Source of the DNA: Janibacter corallicola NBRC 107790
GTDB taxonomy: Bacteria; Actinomycetota; Actinomycetes; Actinomycetales; Dermatophilaceae
Assembly (NCBI RefSeq): GCF_001570965.1
Contig: NZ_BCSR01000015.1
Coordinates: 1 to 56,091, forward strand
DNA length: 56,091 nucleotides
Direction of reading: 5' to 3'
Shown: positions 1-11,134 of the stretch, one piece after another
Position numbering within the stretch: the first letter of the stretch is position 1
Layout of the letters: each line of letters opens with the position of its first letter
Program-made: the position numbers and the translations under genes
Notes under the pieces: model-generated
Databases searched by the model: none
What the model was told of the DNA's origin: nothing
What the model saw: only the letters and a program-made list of their open reading frames with translations

Positions 1-479
1 GGCTCGTGCTCGGCGAGCCGGCGCCGCTGCCGTGCACGCCGATGGGCTGCCTCGAGCTGCTGCGCCGGCACGACGTGCCGATCGAGGGGGCCAGGGTCGC
101 CGTCGTCGGGCGCGGCCTCACCGTGGGGCGTCCGCTCGGACTCATCCTCACCCGTCGCAGCGAGAACGCCACGCCGGTCCTGTGCCACACCGGGACCCGC
201 GACCTCGCCGCTGAGGTGCGCCAGGCCGACATCGTCGTCGCTGCTGCCGGCAGGCCCGGGATCATCACCGCCGACATGGTCAAGCCGGGCGCAGCGGTGC
301 TCGACGTGGGCGTGAGCCGTGTCGAGGGGCCCGACGGCAAGAGCAGGATCGCCGGCGACGTCGCGCCCGAGGTGGCCGAGGTGGCCGGCTGGGTCAGCCC
401 GAACCCCGGCGGTGTCGGGCCGATGACGCGGGCGCTGCTCCTGCGCAATGTCGTCGAGGCGGCGGAGCGGGCCCTCTAG
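1..479 (+). CDS. folD: FolD, methylene-THF dehydrogenase/cyclohydrolase (3' part only)
   Basis: The C-terminal ~158 residues of a bifunctional 5,10-methylenetetrahydrofolate dehydrogenase/methenyl-THF cyclohydrolase, a cytosolic enzyme of one-carbon metabolism. The 5' end lies outside the window and the reading frame runs in from base 3. Visible family motifs are PCTPMGC, the Rossmann segment [16 protein letters not shown] and the C-terminal [11 protein letters not shown], in the usual order and spacing. The stop is TAG at 477-479. The order folD, DUF3017, mdh is common in actinobacteria and supports the call, although here a surface-protein gene sits between folD and DUF3017. Confidence 0.95.
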   Translation, partial: LVLGEPAPLPCTPMGCLELLRRHDVPIEGARVAVVGRGLTVGRPLGLILTRRSENATPVLCHTGTRDLAAEVRQADIVVAAAGRPGIITADMVKPGAAVLDVGVSRVEGPDGKSRIAGDVAPEVAEVAGWVSPNPGGVGPMTRALLLRNVVEAAERAL

Positions 480-491
480 GAGGAGATCGCG

Positions 492-506
492 GGCGCCCTT
501 CGCGCC
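492..506. terminator. weak hairpin downstream of folD
   Basis: A 5-bp GC stem (492-496 with 502-506) around loop CCTTC, 12 nt after the folD stop. It is the only hairpin I see between folD and the next promoter. It has no T tract and is short, so termination is only a possibility. Confidence 0.3.
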
Positions 507-567
507 TGAGGGATCGGGCGCGCCGGCCTCGCTCGGTGATCCTGGTTCGTCGAGAATTTCCTCGGCG

Positions 568-599
568 TTTGCTTGTGCGAATAAGTTTGCGATGGTAAA
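568..599 (+). promoter_or_regulatory. two TTTGC-N4-GCAAA-like sites and a -10 box before the surface-protein gene
   Basis: This AT-rich patch holds TTTGC-TTGT-GCGAA (568-581) and TTTGC-GATG-GTAAA (586-599). They are imperfect copies of the palindrome found at the promoters of the two paralogous anchored proteins near 42.1 and 44.2 kb. TAAGTT (582-587) could be a -10 box and runs into the second site, as at those promoters. I see no good -35 box. The gene starts at 703, so the leader would be about 110 nt. Shared regulation is inference. Confidence 0.5.
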
Positions 600-702
600 T
601 TGCAGAGGCATCCCCGGGGGAGTCCTTTCGGACGAGTTCGAGCAATGGCCTCCGGGGGACTACGACAGCGCGGGGAACCTGCGCAGATTTGGGAGGGACT
701 GC

Positions 703-1254
703 GTGAAGCAGCAGCACACGAGGATCATCAGCACCGTCTTCGCGGCGGGCGGCCTGCTGGCCGTCGGCGCGTCGGGCGCGGTCGCCGCTCCGGCCGACAC
801 CGGGGACAGTGAGGGCATCGTCTGTCACGCCACCGGGGACGGGTACGAGCGGGTCAACATCCCCCTGAAGGAAATCACGAACGACCACGTCGGGCACGCG
901 GACGACATCATCCCGCCCTTCGAGTACACCGAGGACGGGGAGGGGTACACGTTCGACGGTCAGAACTACGACGGCGAAGGCCGCGACATCTGGAACAACG
1001 GGTGCAACGACCCGAACGAGGAGCAGACCGGCGACGACGAGACCGGTGACGACCAGGGCGAGGGCACCGAGGAGGCGCCCCCGGCCGAGGACGAGGGCGA
1101 CGACGCCGAGGCCCAGGCGCCCGAGGTCGTCCAGACCGACGGCACGGTCGCCGAGGACAACTCGATGCTCGCCGCGCTGGGCATCGGGATGCTCTTCGCC
1201 GGCGGGGCGACGCTCGTCGCCGTCGGGGCGGGGGTGACCGGCCGCCGCGACTGA
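703..1254 (+). CDS. secreted, C-terminally membrane-anchored small surface protein
   Basis: A 183-residue exported protein of unknown function. The GTG start at 703 is preceded by GGGAGGGA (691-698). An upstream in-frame extension is possible but would place the signal peptide internally. Residues 1-29 form a signal peptide (KQQHTR, then a hydrophobic run ending AVAA). The mature part begins with a conserved-looking segment, CHATGDGYERVNIPL, then GHADDIIPPF. I associate this pattern with small actinobacterial cell-wall proteins. A long Asp/Glu-rich linker follows, then one C-terminal membrane segment and the tail GRRD. The end resembles a sortase substrate but no LPXTG-like motif is visible. 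Its promoter region carries the operator-like sites described at 568-599. A strong terminator follows. Confidence 0.8.
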   Translation: MKQQHTRIISTVFAAGGLLAVGASGAVAAPADTGDSEGIVCHATGDGYERVNIPLKEITNDHVGHADDIIPPFEYTEDGEGYTFDGQNYDGEGRDIWNNGCNDPNEEQTGDDETGDDQGEGTEEAPPAEDEGDDAEAQAPEVVQTDGTVAEDNSMLAALGIGMLFAGGATLVAVGAGVTGRRD

Positions 1255-1271
1255 CGCCCTTCGCGTCCACA

Positions 1272-1309
1272 CGAGAGGCCCGCACCCCGTCGGGGGTGCG
1301 GGCCTCTCG
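1272..1309 (+). terminator. strong hairpin terminator
   Basis: A perfect 17-bp stem (1272-1288 with 1293-1309) and loop GTCG, starting 18 nt after the stop of the surface-protein gene. There is no T run, as is usual for high-GC actinobacteria. Confidence 0.8.
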
Positions 1310-1336
1310 CCGTGTCCCGGCAGCTCGGCCGGCGTC

Positions 1337-1675
1337 GTGGTGCACACTGGCCCCGTGGAGTCGGAGCAGCACGAGAGCGGTGGGCAGCCCCCTTCGCCTC
1401 GACCGCCGATCGCCGTGGCGCCGCTGCGGGCCTGGTGGATCGTCCTCGCGGGGCTGCTCGTGGCCGCGCTCTTCATCCTCACCGACCACATGCTGCGGGC
1501 CACCGCGAGCCTGGCCGGGACGCTGCTGCTCGCGGCGGCCTTCCGACTCGTCCTCACCCCCGAGCAGGCCGGCGGGGTGGCCTCCCGCAGCAAGGTCGTC
1601 GACGTCGCCGTGCTCGTCACCCTCGGGGTCCTCGTGCTGATCTCGGGCTTCTCGCTGGACCTCACCGCCCGCTGA
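1337..1675 (+). CDS. DUF3017 membrane protein
   Basis: A 112-residue small integral membrane protein. After a hydrophilic N-terminus (GQPPSPRPP), there are about three hydrophobic segments: WWIVLAGLLVAALFIL, LAGTLLLAAAFRLVL and VAVLVTLGVLVLIS. Sequence pattern and position between folD and mdh match the actinobacterial DUF3017 family, whose role is not known. Two starts are possible: GTG 1337 (given) or GTG 1355. Neither has a clear Shine-Dalgarno sequence. Convergent with mdh through a shared terminator. Confidence 0.75.
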   Translation: MVHTGPVESEQHESGGQPPSPRPPIAVAPLRAWWIVLAGLLVAALFILTDHMLRATASLAGTLLLAAAFRLVLTPEQAGGVASRSKVVDVAVLVTLGVLVLISGFSLDLTAR

Positions 1676-1707
1676 GACCACCCGCGCATCTTTCCCCGGC
1701 TGGACAA

Positions 1708-1760
1708 GAGAAACCGCCGCTCGGCACGAGTTTCGAACTCATGCCGAGCGGCGGTTTCTC
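1708..1760. terminator. bidirectional terminator between DUF3017 and mdh
   Basis: A perfect 19-bp stem (1708-1726 with 1742-1760). Its loop can pair further (GAGTT with AACTC). It lies between two convergent genes and serves both. The A-rich/T-rich ends give short T runs on both strands. Confidence 0.85.
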
Positions 1761-1794
1761 GGGTCACCCGAGAATCGGTGACGAAGGGAGCGCG

Positions 1795-2790
1795 TCAGCC
1801 CTTGATGAGGCCCAGCTTGGTCACGGCCTCGCGCTCCTCGGTGAGCTCGGCGACGGAGGCGTCGATCCTGCCGCGGCTGAAGTCGTTGATCTCCAGGCCC
1901 TGGACGATCTCCCACTCGCCGTTCTTGACGGTGACGGGGAAGGAGGAGATGAGGCCCTCGGGCACGCCGTAGGAGCCGTCGGAGCAGACCGACATCGAGA
2001 CCCAGTCGCCCTCGGGGGTGCCCTGGGCCCAGTCGCGGGCGTGGTCGACGGTCGCGGAGGCGGCCGACGCGGCGGAGGAGGCACCACGGGCCTCGATGAT
2101 GGCCGCACCGCGCTTGGCGACGGTCGGGATGAAGGTCTTCTCCAGCCACTCCTGGTCGCCCACGGCCTCGGCGGCGTTCTTGCCCGCGACCTCGGCGTGG
2201 AAGATGTCCGGGTACTGGGTGGCGGAGTGGTTGCCCCAGACCGTCATCTTCGTGATCTCGGTGACCGGGACATCCAGCTTCGAGGACAGCTGGCCGATCG
2301 CGCGGTTGTGGTCCAGCCGGGTCAGCGCGGAGAAGTGGTTGCGCGGGATGTCCGGGGCGTTGCTCATCGCGATGAGCGCGTTGGTGTTCGCCGGGTTGCC
2401 GGTGATCGTCACGTGCACGTCGTCGGCCGCGACCTTGTTCAGGGCGGCGCCCTGCGGGGCGAAGATGCCGCCGTTGGCCTCGAGCAGGTCACCGCGCTCC
2501 ATGCCCGGGCCGCGCGGGCGGGCGCCGACGAGGAGGGCGTGGTTGACGCCGTCGAAGACCTTCTCCGGGTCGTCGCCGATCTCGACACCGGCGAGGGTCG
2601 GGAAGGCGCAGTCGTCGAGCTCCATGACGACGCCCTCGAGGGCCTTCAGCGCGGGGGTGATCTCCAGGAGGCGCAGCTCGACGGGGGTGTCGGGCCCGAA
2701 CAGGGAGCCGCTGGCGATGCGGAAGAGAAGGCTGTAGCCGATCTGACCGGCCGCACCGGTGACGGCGACCTTGACGGGAGTGTTGCTCAC
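1795..2790 (-). CDS. mdh: malate dehydrogenase
   Basis: A 331-residue NAD-dependent malate dehydrogenase of the TCA cycle, cytosolic. The N-terminal Rossmann motif is [11 protein letters not shown]. The active-site region includes [15 protein letters not shown] (mobile loop arginines), [19 protein letters not shown] and [11 protein letters not shown] with the catalytic His. Length and motifs are normal for the 'cytoplasmic-type' MDH of actinobacteria. The start is GTG at 2790 with AAGGGG (part of CGAAGGGG, 2798-2805) as its ribosome binding site. That site is also a copy of the genome-wide motif described in the findings. Confidence 0.97.
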   Translation of the reverse strand: MSNTPVKVAVTGAAGQIGYSLLFRIASGSLFGPDTPVELRLLEITPALKALEGVVMELDDCAFPTLAGVEIGDDPEKVFDGVNHALLVGARPRGPGMERGDLLEANGGIFAPQGAALNKVAADDVHVTITGNPANTNALIAMSNAPDIPRNHFSALTRLDHNRAIGQLSSKLDVPVTEITKMTVWGNHSATQYPDIFHAEVAGKNAAEAVGDQEWLEKTFIPTVAKRGAAIIEARGASSAASAASATVDHARDWAQGTPEGDWVSMSVCSDGSYGVPEGLISSFPVTVKNGEWEIVQGLEINDFSRGRIDASVAELTEEREAVTKLGLIKG

Positions 2791-2883
2791 TGGGGTACCC
2801 CTTCGTGGCTTGGGAGTATGAAGACTGCCGTCATCGACGCTAGCAGCGTGTGCCCTCCGCCCGGCAGTCAGGTCGCCGTGCGG

Positions 2884-3600
2884 TCACCCCAGCTCGATGA
2901 GTGCCACGGGGTCCGTCGTCGGTTGCTTCGACCCGTCGGCCGGCTCCACGGACAGACCGACGCCGACCGCGGTCTCGATGTCGCCCTCGAGCACCGCCTC
3001 GCCGTCGCCCGGCACCACGCCGGCGGAGACCAGCGACCCGTCCGCGCGCTGCAGCCACGCCTGGTAGGCATGCCCCTGCCCGGGCTCAGGCAGGTTCTCG
3101 AGCCGGACCACCGCCTTGTCGAGGTGGTCGCTGCGCGTGACCGTGACGGTCCCGCCGTGGCTGGCCTCGGCCCACCAGCTGTGCGCGTCCGGGGCATCGG
3201 CCACCTGCTCGACGGGGTCGGGATCCTGGCGCAGCTGCTGCCAGGCGAGGCCTCCGCCGACCACGAGGGTGGCCGCGGCGGCGAGGGCCACCCAGGTGCG
3301 CCCACGCCGGGAGAAGGGGACGGCGCGGTGGCGGCCGACGGTCTCCCCGGCGTCGGGCTCCTCGACCGGCGGTGGGTCCTGCCGCGTCGTGCGGGCCCGG
3401 GCGAGCACCTCGTCGCGCAGCGCAGCCGGTGGCTCGGCGGCCGTGGTCTCGGCGAGCAGGGGAGTGACCTCGCGCAGCGATGCGACCTCGTCCCGGCAGG
3501 ACGAGCACCGCTCCAGGTGGCGCTCGAAGTCACGGCGCTCCTCGTCGGTGAGGGCGTCGAGGACGTAGGCCCCGGACAGGCTGTGCAGCTCCTCGCTCAT
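2884..3600 (-). CDS. rskA: anti-sigma-K factor RskA
   Basis: A 238-residue membrane-anchored anti-sigma factor. Residues 1-45 form the cytosolic anti-sigma domain with H28-x3-C32-x2-C35 (zinc-binding type). One membrane helix lies at ~103-120 (WVALAAAATLVVGGGLAW). The rest is an extracytoplasmic RskA domain that includes GHAYQAWLQRADG. The ATG start overlaps the stop of sigK (ATGA at 3597-3600), so the two are translationally coupled. By family knowledge it sequesters SigK until regulated proteolysis releases it. The signal sensed here is not evident. Confidence 0.9.
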   Translation of the reverse strand: MSEELHSLSGAYVLDALTDEERRDFERHLERCSSCRDEVASLREVTPLLAETTAAEPPAALRDEVLARARTTRQDPPPVEEPDAGETVGRHRAVPFSRRGRTWVALAAAATLVVGGGLAWQQLRQDPDPVEQVADAPDAHSWWAEASHGGTVTVTRSDHLDKAVVRLENLPEPGQGHAYQAWLQRADGSLVSAGVVPGDGEAVLEGDIETAVGVGLSVEPADGSKQPTTDPVALIELG

Positions 3601-4205
3601 GACGTCACCCCCAGCTGGTCCCGCAGGCGGATCAGGCCGTCCCGGATCCGGGTCTTGGCGGTGCCGAGCGGCAGCTCGAGCAGGCCGGCCACCTCGCGAT
3701 GGGTGTACCCGCCGAGGTAGGCGAGCGTCACCGCCTCGCGCTGGTGCTCGGTGAGTGCCGCCAGGGCCACGTGCACCCGCCGCGCCTCGAGCCGACCGGT
3801 CGCCTGCTCGGCCGTGGTGTCCGCCTCGGCCAGGTGGGTGCGGGCCTCGTATGCCCGGTCCCGCAGCACCTCGGCGTGGCTGCTGCGCACCCGGTCCACC
3901 GCCCGGCGGTGGGCGATCGTCATGAGCCAGCCGGGGGCCGAACCACGGGCCGGGTCGAAGCGGGCGGCGGTGCGCCACACCTCCAGGTACACCTCCTGGG
4001 TCACCTCCTCCGCCTGTGCCGGGTCGCGCAGGACGCGCAGCACCAGGCCGTACACCCTCGGCGCGGTCTCGTCGTACAACCGCGCGAAGGCGGCGTCATC
4101 CCCCTTCGCCACGCCCCGGAGGATCTCGGCGAGAGCGGTCCGGGCACCACTGTCGGCCCCGGCACGTCCGCCGGGACGGTCGGGGAGTGGGCGCACACCG
4201 TCCAT
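3597..4205 (-). CDS. sigK: ECF sigma factor, SigK type
   Basis: A 202-residue extracytoplasmic-function sigma factor. Region 2 includes FARLYDETAPRVYGLVLRVL, and AEEVTQEVYLEVWR follows. Region 4 includes LTEHQREAVTLAYLGGYTHREVA and the recognition helix around PLGTAKTRIRDGL. It is coupled to rskA, which identifies it as SigK-like rather than another ECF group. The ATG at 4205 was chosen because it begins just before the divergent N-terminus. A GTG at 4232 is also in frame and neither has a clear ribosome binding site. Confidence 0.88.
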   Translation of the reverse strand: MDGVRPLPDRPGGRAGADSGARTALAEILRGVAKGDDAAFARLYDETAPRVYGLVLRVLRDPAQAEEVTQEVYLEVWRTAARFDPARGSAPGWLMTIAHRRAVDRVRSSHAEVLRDRAYEARTHLAEADTTAEQATGRLEARRVHVALAALTEHQREAVTLAYLGGYTHREVAGLLELPLGTAKTRIRDGLIRLRDQLGVTS

Positions 4206-4251
4206 GATGGTGGTTCGGAGCCGCACCCGCACGCGGATGGGTCCGGACGGG

Positions 4252-4289
4252 CGAAGGGGGTCCGCGGCCGGTGCCGCAGACCCCCTTCG
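4252..4289 (-). terminator. terminator of icd made from an inverted pair of CGAAGGGGG
   Basis: A 17-bp stem with one mismatch (4252-4268 with 4273-4289) and loop CGGT, immediately after the icd stop. Each arm begins with one copy of the 9-mer CGAAGGGGG, in opposite orientations. Inverted uptake-sequence pairs acting as terminators are known from Neisseria and Pasteurellaceae, and the arrangement here is similar. Confidence 0.8.
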
Positions 4290-4305
4290 GGCGGAGCGTC
4301 CGGGC

Positions 4306-6525
4306 CTAGAGGGTGCCCAGGATCTCGTTCAGCGTGGCGCTGGGCCGCATCGCCGCGGCGGCCTTCGCCTCGTCGGGGCGGTAGTAGCCGTCGAGGTCGA
4401 CCGGGTTGCCCTGCACCCCGATGAGCTCCTCGTTGATCTTCGCCTCGTTCTCCCTGAGGGAGCCGGCGACCGACGCGAAGCGCTCGGCCAGCCCGGCGTC
4501 CTGTTGCTGGGCGGCGAGGGCCTCGGCCCAGTACAGCGCGAGGTAGAAGTGGCTGCCGCGGTTGTCGATCTGGCCGATCCTGCGGGCCGGGGACTTGTTC
4601 TCCTCGAGGAACGTCGCGATCGCCGTGTCCAGGGTGTCGGCGAGCACCTGCGCCTTGGGGTTCTCGAAGGTCTTGGCCAGGTGCTCCAGCGAGGCGCCGA
4701 GCGCGGAGAACTCACCGAGGGAGTCCCAGCGCAGGTAGTCCTCCTTGAGGAACTGCTGGACGTGCTTCGGCGCGGAGCCACCGGCACCGGTCTCGAAGAG
4801 CCCGCCGCCGGCGAGCAGCGGGACGATCGAGAGCATCTTCGCGCTCGTGCCGAGCTCGAGGATGGGGAAGAGGTCGGTCAGGTAGTCGCGCAGCACGTTG
4901 CCAGTGACGGAGATGACGTCCTCGCCCCTGCGGATGGTCTCCAGGGTCCAGGTGATCGCCTCGACGGGTGGGAGGATCCTGATGTCCAGGCCCTCGGTGT
5001 CGTGCTCGGGCAGGTACTGCTCGACCTTGGCGATGACCTGCGCGTCGTGGGCGCGCTCCTTGTCCAGGTAGAAGACCGCGGAGGCGCCGGTCGCGCGGGC
5101 GCGGGTGACGGCGAGCCCCACCCAGTCCCGGATCGGGACGTCCTTCGCCCGGCTCATCCGCCAGATGTCCCCGGCCTCCACGCGGTGCTCGTGGACGGTC
5201 CCACCGGCGCGGTCGGTCACCCTGACGGTGCCGTCGGCGGGCACGACGAAGGTCGTCGGGTGGGAGCCGTACTCCTCGGCCTTCTGTGCCATGAGACCGA
5301 CGTTGGGGACGCTGCCGATGGTGGCGGGGTCGAGCGCGCCGTGCTTCTTGTGCTCCTCGATGACGGCGGCGTACATCGGGCCGTAGGACCGGTCCGGGAT
5401 CATCGCCAGGGTCTCGGACTGGCCGTCGTCGGCGTTCCACATCTGGCCCGAGTCGCGGATGACGACCGGCATGGAGGCGTCGATGATGACGTCGCTGGAG
5501 ACGTGCAGGTTGGTGATGCCCTTGCTCGAGTCGACCATCGCCAGGGCGGGGCGCTCGGCGAAGACCGCGTCGATGTCGGCGCGGATCTCCTCCTGCTTCT
5601 CCCGGGGCAGCGACTCGATCGAGGTGTAGAGCGAGCCGAGACCGAAGTTCGGGTTCACGCCGGCCTCGGCGAGGGCGTCGGCGTGCTTGTCCATGACATC
5701 GCCGAGCCACACCGAGACGGCGTGCCCGAAGAGGACCGGGTCCGAGACCTTCATCATCGTGGCCTTCAGGTGCAGCGAGAGGAGCAGGTCCTCCTGCTTC
5801 GCGGCCTCGATCTGCCGGGAGTAGAAGTCCCGCAGCGCCGAGACCGACATGAAGGTGGCGTCGACGATCTCACCGGCGAGCACCGGCACGGACTCCTTGA
5901 GGACGGTCTCGGTGCCGTCCTGGGCCACGTGGGTGATCGTGAGGTCGTCGTCGGCGGACATCGTCGTGGACTTCTCGTTGCCGTAGAAGTCGCCCTCGGT
6001 CATGGACGCGACGCGGGCCTTGTTGTCCGCGGTCCACGGGCCGAGCTTGTGCGGGTGCCGCTTGGCGAACTCCTTGACCGACTGCGGGGCGCGGCGGTCG
6101 GAGTTCCCTTCGCGCAGCACGGGGTTGACCGCGGATCCGAGCACATTGGCGTAGGCGGCGTGGACCGCCTGCTCCTCCTCGGTCTTCGGCTCGCCCGGGT
6201 AGTCCGGCAGGTCGTAGCCCTGCTGCTGCAGCTCGGCGATGGCGGCGCGCAGCTGCGGCACCGAGGCGGAGATGTTCGGCAGCTTGATGATGTTGGTCTC
6301 GGGGGACTGGGTCAGCTCGCCGAGCCGGGCGAGGTGGTCCGGGACCCGCTGCTCCTCGGTGAGGCGGTCGGGGAACTGGGCGAGGATGCGCCCGGCCAGC
6401 GAGATGTCGCTGGTCTCGAGCTCCACGCCGGTGCCGGAGGTGAAGGCCTGGACGATCGGCAGGAAGGAGTGCGTGGCCAGTGCCGGTGCCTCATCGATCT
6501 TGGTCCAAATGATCTTCGCGGTCAT
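4306..6525 (-). CDS. icd: NADP-dependent isocitrate dehydrogenase, monomeric type
   Basis: A 739-residue monomeric isocitrate dehydrogenase (TCA cycle, isocitrate to 2-oxoglutarate with NADPH). The length (~740) and motifs such as [19 protein letters not shown] at the N-terminus, [36 protein letters not shown] and [13 protein letters not shown] match this family and not the dimeric one. The start is ATG 6525 with GGAAGGGA upstream. A longer in-frame extension to 6621 has no support. Monotonic gene with its own promoter region upstream. Confidence 0.97.
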   Translation of the reverse strand: MTAKIIWTKIDEAPALATHSFLPIVQAFTSGTGVELETSDISLAGRILAQFPDRLTEEQRVPDHLARLGELTQSPETNIIKLPNISASVPQLRAAIAELQQQGYDLPDYPGEPKTEEEQAVHAAYANVLGSAVNPVLREGNSDRRAPQSVKEFAKRHPHKLGPWTADNKARVASMTEGDFYGNEKSTTMSADDDLTITHVAQDGTETVLKESVPVLAGEIVDATFMSVSALRDFYSRQIEAAKQEDLLLSLHLKATMMKVSDPVLFGHAVSVWLGDVMDKHADALAEAGVNPNFGLGSLYTSIESLPREKQEEIRADIDAVFAERPALAMVDSSKGITNLHVSSDVIIDASMPVVIRDSGQMWNADDGQSETLAMIPDRSYGPMYAAVIEEHKKHGALDPATIGSVPNVGLMAQKAEEYGSHPTTFVVPADGTVRVTDRAGGTVHEHRVEAGDIWRMSRAKDVPIRDWVGLAVTRARATGASAVFYLDKERAHDAQVIAKVEQYLPEHDTEGLDIRILPPVEAITWTLETIRRGEDVISVTGNVLRDYLTDLFPILELGTSAKMLSIVPLLAGGGLFETGAGGSAPKHVQQFLKEDYLRWDSLGEFSALGASLEHLAKTFENPKAQVLADTLDTAIATFLEENKSPARRIGQIDNRGSHFYLALYWAEALAAQQQDAGLAERFASVAGSLRENEAKINEELIGVQGNPVDLDGYYRPDEAKAAAAMRPSATLNEILGTL

Positions 6526-6671
6526 GAAAGTCCCTTCCGTGGGGTGCATGGGCATGGGCTGGGTGCGTCGCCCCGATCTTCCCACGAAGGGGGACGTGCC
6601 GATCCGATGGTCCGCTGTCACCCTCCGTTCGCCGCGACGTCAAAAAAGAGGGTCCGGCATCTGGTCACCGA

Positions 6672-6690
6672 TGGTAAGGAATTGGTAAGG
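6672..6690 (+). promoter_or_regulatory. direct repeat TGGTAAGG x2 upstream of the polysaccharide genes
   Basis: TGGTAAGG at 6672-6679 and 6683-6690 (11-bp period) lies in an AT-richer patch that starts with an A run near 6640. It is 36 bp upstream of the first gene of the 6726-8516 pair. Spacing of one helical turn suggests a binding site for a regulator, possibly of response-regulator type. No regulator is identified. Confidence 0.4.
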
Positions 6691-6725
6691 TCATAGCAGT
6701 TTGATCCGGGGGAGGTTCGAGCAAC

Positions 6726-6977
6726 ATGGTGAGTGGATTCCTCGTCATGGCCGGGTGGGCCATGACGCCACTGCTGGTCTTCGTCATCGGTGGGATCGCT
6801 GTCCGCAGGCAGGTGCGTCGTGGGTGGGGCGCCGGCCCGCCGGCCCGACCTGCGGCGAGACTGGAGGAGCTGCGGCGGGAGAGCGCCCGGCAGCCGCACC
6901 GGGGCCGGATGGCGGAGGCGCTGCGCCTGGCCGAGGCGGCCCCCGGGGCCGGCACCTCGTTCCACGCGGGAGGCTGA
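6726..6977 (+). CDS. small membrane protein of unknown function
   Basis: An 83-residue protein with one N-terminal membrane segment (~5-25, GFLVMAGWAMTPLLVFVIGG), then a basic, charged cytosolic tail (RRQVRRGW...LEELRRESARQ). The ATG at 6726 has GGGGGAGG (6708-6715) about 10 nt upstream, which makes it a convincing gene. It ends 3 nt before the start of the sugar transferase, so the two are cotranscribed. A small partner of the polysaccharide-initiating enzyme is possible but unproven. Confidence 0.7.
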   Translation: MVSGFLVMAGWAMTPLLVFVIGGIAVRRQVRRGWGAGPPARPAARLEELRRESARQPHRGRMAEALRLAEAAPGAGTSFHAGG

Positions 6978-6980
6978 GCC

Positions 6981-9627
<2,647 letters not shown>

Positions 9628-9630
9628 CCC

Positions 9631-10170
9631 GTGCCCGTGCACGGTGTCTCGGTCGCGGTCCCCGAACCCTGGGGGACGCAGTTGCAGCAACACCGCGCGG
9701 CGGTGGGTGACCGGCTCGCGCACGCGATCCCGCCGCACGTGACGCTCCTGCCGCCCACGGACATCCCCACCGATGAGCTGGCGCCCTTCGTCCGCCATCT
9801 GCGGGCAGTGGCCTCGGCGCAGGCGCCCTTCACCATGGTCCTTCGGGGCACCGGGACCTTCCGCCCGGTGAGTCCCGTGGTCTTCGTCCAGGTCGCCCGG
9901 GGCATCCCGGAGTGCGAACGGCTCGAGCAGGCGGTGCGTGGCGGTCCGGTGACCAGGGCCCTCGAGTTCCCCTACCACCCGCACGTGACGATCGCCCACG
10001 GGATCGACACCCCGGGGCTGGACCGCGCCTTCGACGAGCTCGCGGGCTTCGAGGCCGTCTTCCCGGTCGACCGCTTCCACCTCTACGAGCACGGGGAGGA
10101 CGAGGTCTGGCGCCCCGTGAGGGAGTTCCCCCTCGCGGAGGGGCTACCCGGAACGCCTGCCGGACCCTGA
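9631..10170 (+). CDS. HXTX-type 2',5' RNA ligase/phosphoesterase family protein
   Basis: A 179-residue member of the 2H phosphoesterase superfamily. The two H-x-T-x motifs are visible as PHVTLL (~34-39) and PHVTIA (~120-125). Related proteins include bacterial ThpR (RNA 2',3'-cyclic phosphodiesterase). The substrate here is unknown. It starts with GTG 3 nt after trpS, so it is probably cotranscribed with trpS. Its last 27 nt overlap the end of the convergent epimerase gene. Confidence 0.82.
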   Translation: MPVHGVSVAVPEPWGTQLQQHRAAVGDRLAHAIPPHVTLLPPTDIPTDELAPFVRHLRAVASAQAPFTMVLRGTGTFRPVSPVVFVQVARGIPECERLEQAVRGGPVTRALEFPYHPHVTIAHGIDTPGLDRAFDELAGFEAVFPVDRFHLYEHGEDEVWRPVREFPLAEGLPGTPAGP

Positions 10171-11109
10171 GACGGGTTGGCTCGCGAAGTCGGCGATCGT
10201 GCGCTCCAGCCCCTCCCGCAGGGCGGTCCGTGGCTCCCACCCGAGGAGCTCGCCGGCCCGGCTGATGTCCGGACGGCGCCGGGCGGGGTCGTCCTGCGGC
10301 AACGACCGGTGCTCGACCCGTGAGCGACTCCCGGTCAGCTCGATGACCAGGTCGGCGAGCTCGAGCATGGTGAACTCCACGGGATTGCCGACGTTGATCG
10401 GGCCGGTGACCTCGTGGGGGGTCCCCATGAGCGCGATCAGCGCATCGACCATGTCGTCGACGAAGCAGAACGAACGCGTCTGACCGCCGTCCCCGTAGAT
10501 CGTCAGCGGCTCGCCGGCGAGCGCCTGGACGATGAAGTTGGAGACCACCCGACCGTCGTCGGGCTGCATCCGGGGGCCGTAGGTGTTGAAGATCCGGGCG
10601 ACCTTGATGTCCAGGTCGTGCTGGCGCCGGTAGTCGAAGAAGAGGGTCTCGGCGCACCGCTTGCCCTCGTCGTAGCAGGAGCGGATCCCGATCGGGTTGA
10701 CGTTGCCCCAGTAGTCCTCGGTCTGCGGGTGGACCTCGGGGTCGCCGTAGATCTCCGAGGTGGAGGAGAGCAGGATCTTGGCCTTGGTGCGCTTGGCCAG
10801 GCCGAGCATGTTGATCGACCCGTGCACGCTGGTCTTCGTCGTCTGCACCGGGTCGCGCTGGTAGAAGATCGGGCTGGCCGGGCACGCGAGGTGGTAGATC
10901 TCGTCGACCTCCACGTACAGCGGGAAGGTCACGTCGTGACGCATCAGCTCGAAGTTCGGGTGGTCCAGCAGATGGGTCAGGTTGCGCCTCGTGCTGGAGT
11001 AGAAGTTGTCGACCACGAGCACCTCGTGCCCGTGGTCCAGGAGTCGCTCCGTCAGGTGCGAACCGATGAACCCGGCACCGCCCGTCACCATCACACGCCT
11101 CGGCGTCAC
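10144..11109 (-). CDS. UDP-glucuronate decarboxylase-like NAD-dependent epimerase
   Basis: A 321-residue extended short-chain dehydrogenase with N-terminal [11 protein letters not shown] and active site Y-x3-K in [10 protein letters not shown]. The signature [18 protein letters not shown] and the phrase STSEIYGDP are typical of UDP-xylose synthase (UDP-glucuronate to UDP-xylose). The 321-residue length fits that family. A dTDP-glucose dehydratase-like activity cannot be excluded. GTG start at 11109 with AGGAAGG upstream. It lies 25 bp after the GT4 gene, probably the same operon, and supplies a nucleotide sugar for the surface polysaccharide. Confidence 0.85.
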   Translation of the reverse strand: MTPRRVMVTGGAGFIGSHLTERLLDHGHEVLVVDNFYSSTRRNLTHLLDHPNFELMRHDVTFPLYVEVDEIYHLACPASPIFYQRDPVQTTKTSVHGSINMLGLAKRTKAKILLSSTSEIYGDPEVHPQTEDYWGNVNPIGIRSCYDEGKRCAETLFFDYRRQHDLDIKVARIFNTYGPRMQPDDGRVVSNFIVQALAGEPLTIYGDGGQTRSFCFVDDMVDALIALMGTPHEVTGPINVGNPVEFTMLELADLVIELTGSRSRVEHRSLPQDDPARRRPDISRAGELLGWEPRTALREGLERTIADFASQPVSGSGRRSG

Positions 11110-11134
11110 GCCAGCTTCCTTCCTCGCACGGGCC

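Noticed and set aside
703-1254. LPXTG-type sortase substrate
   Set aside because: The protein ends with a membrane helix and a basic tail, but I find no LPXTG-like motif before the helix.
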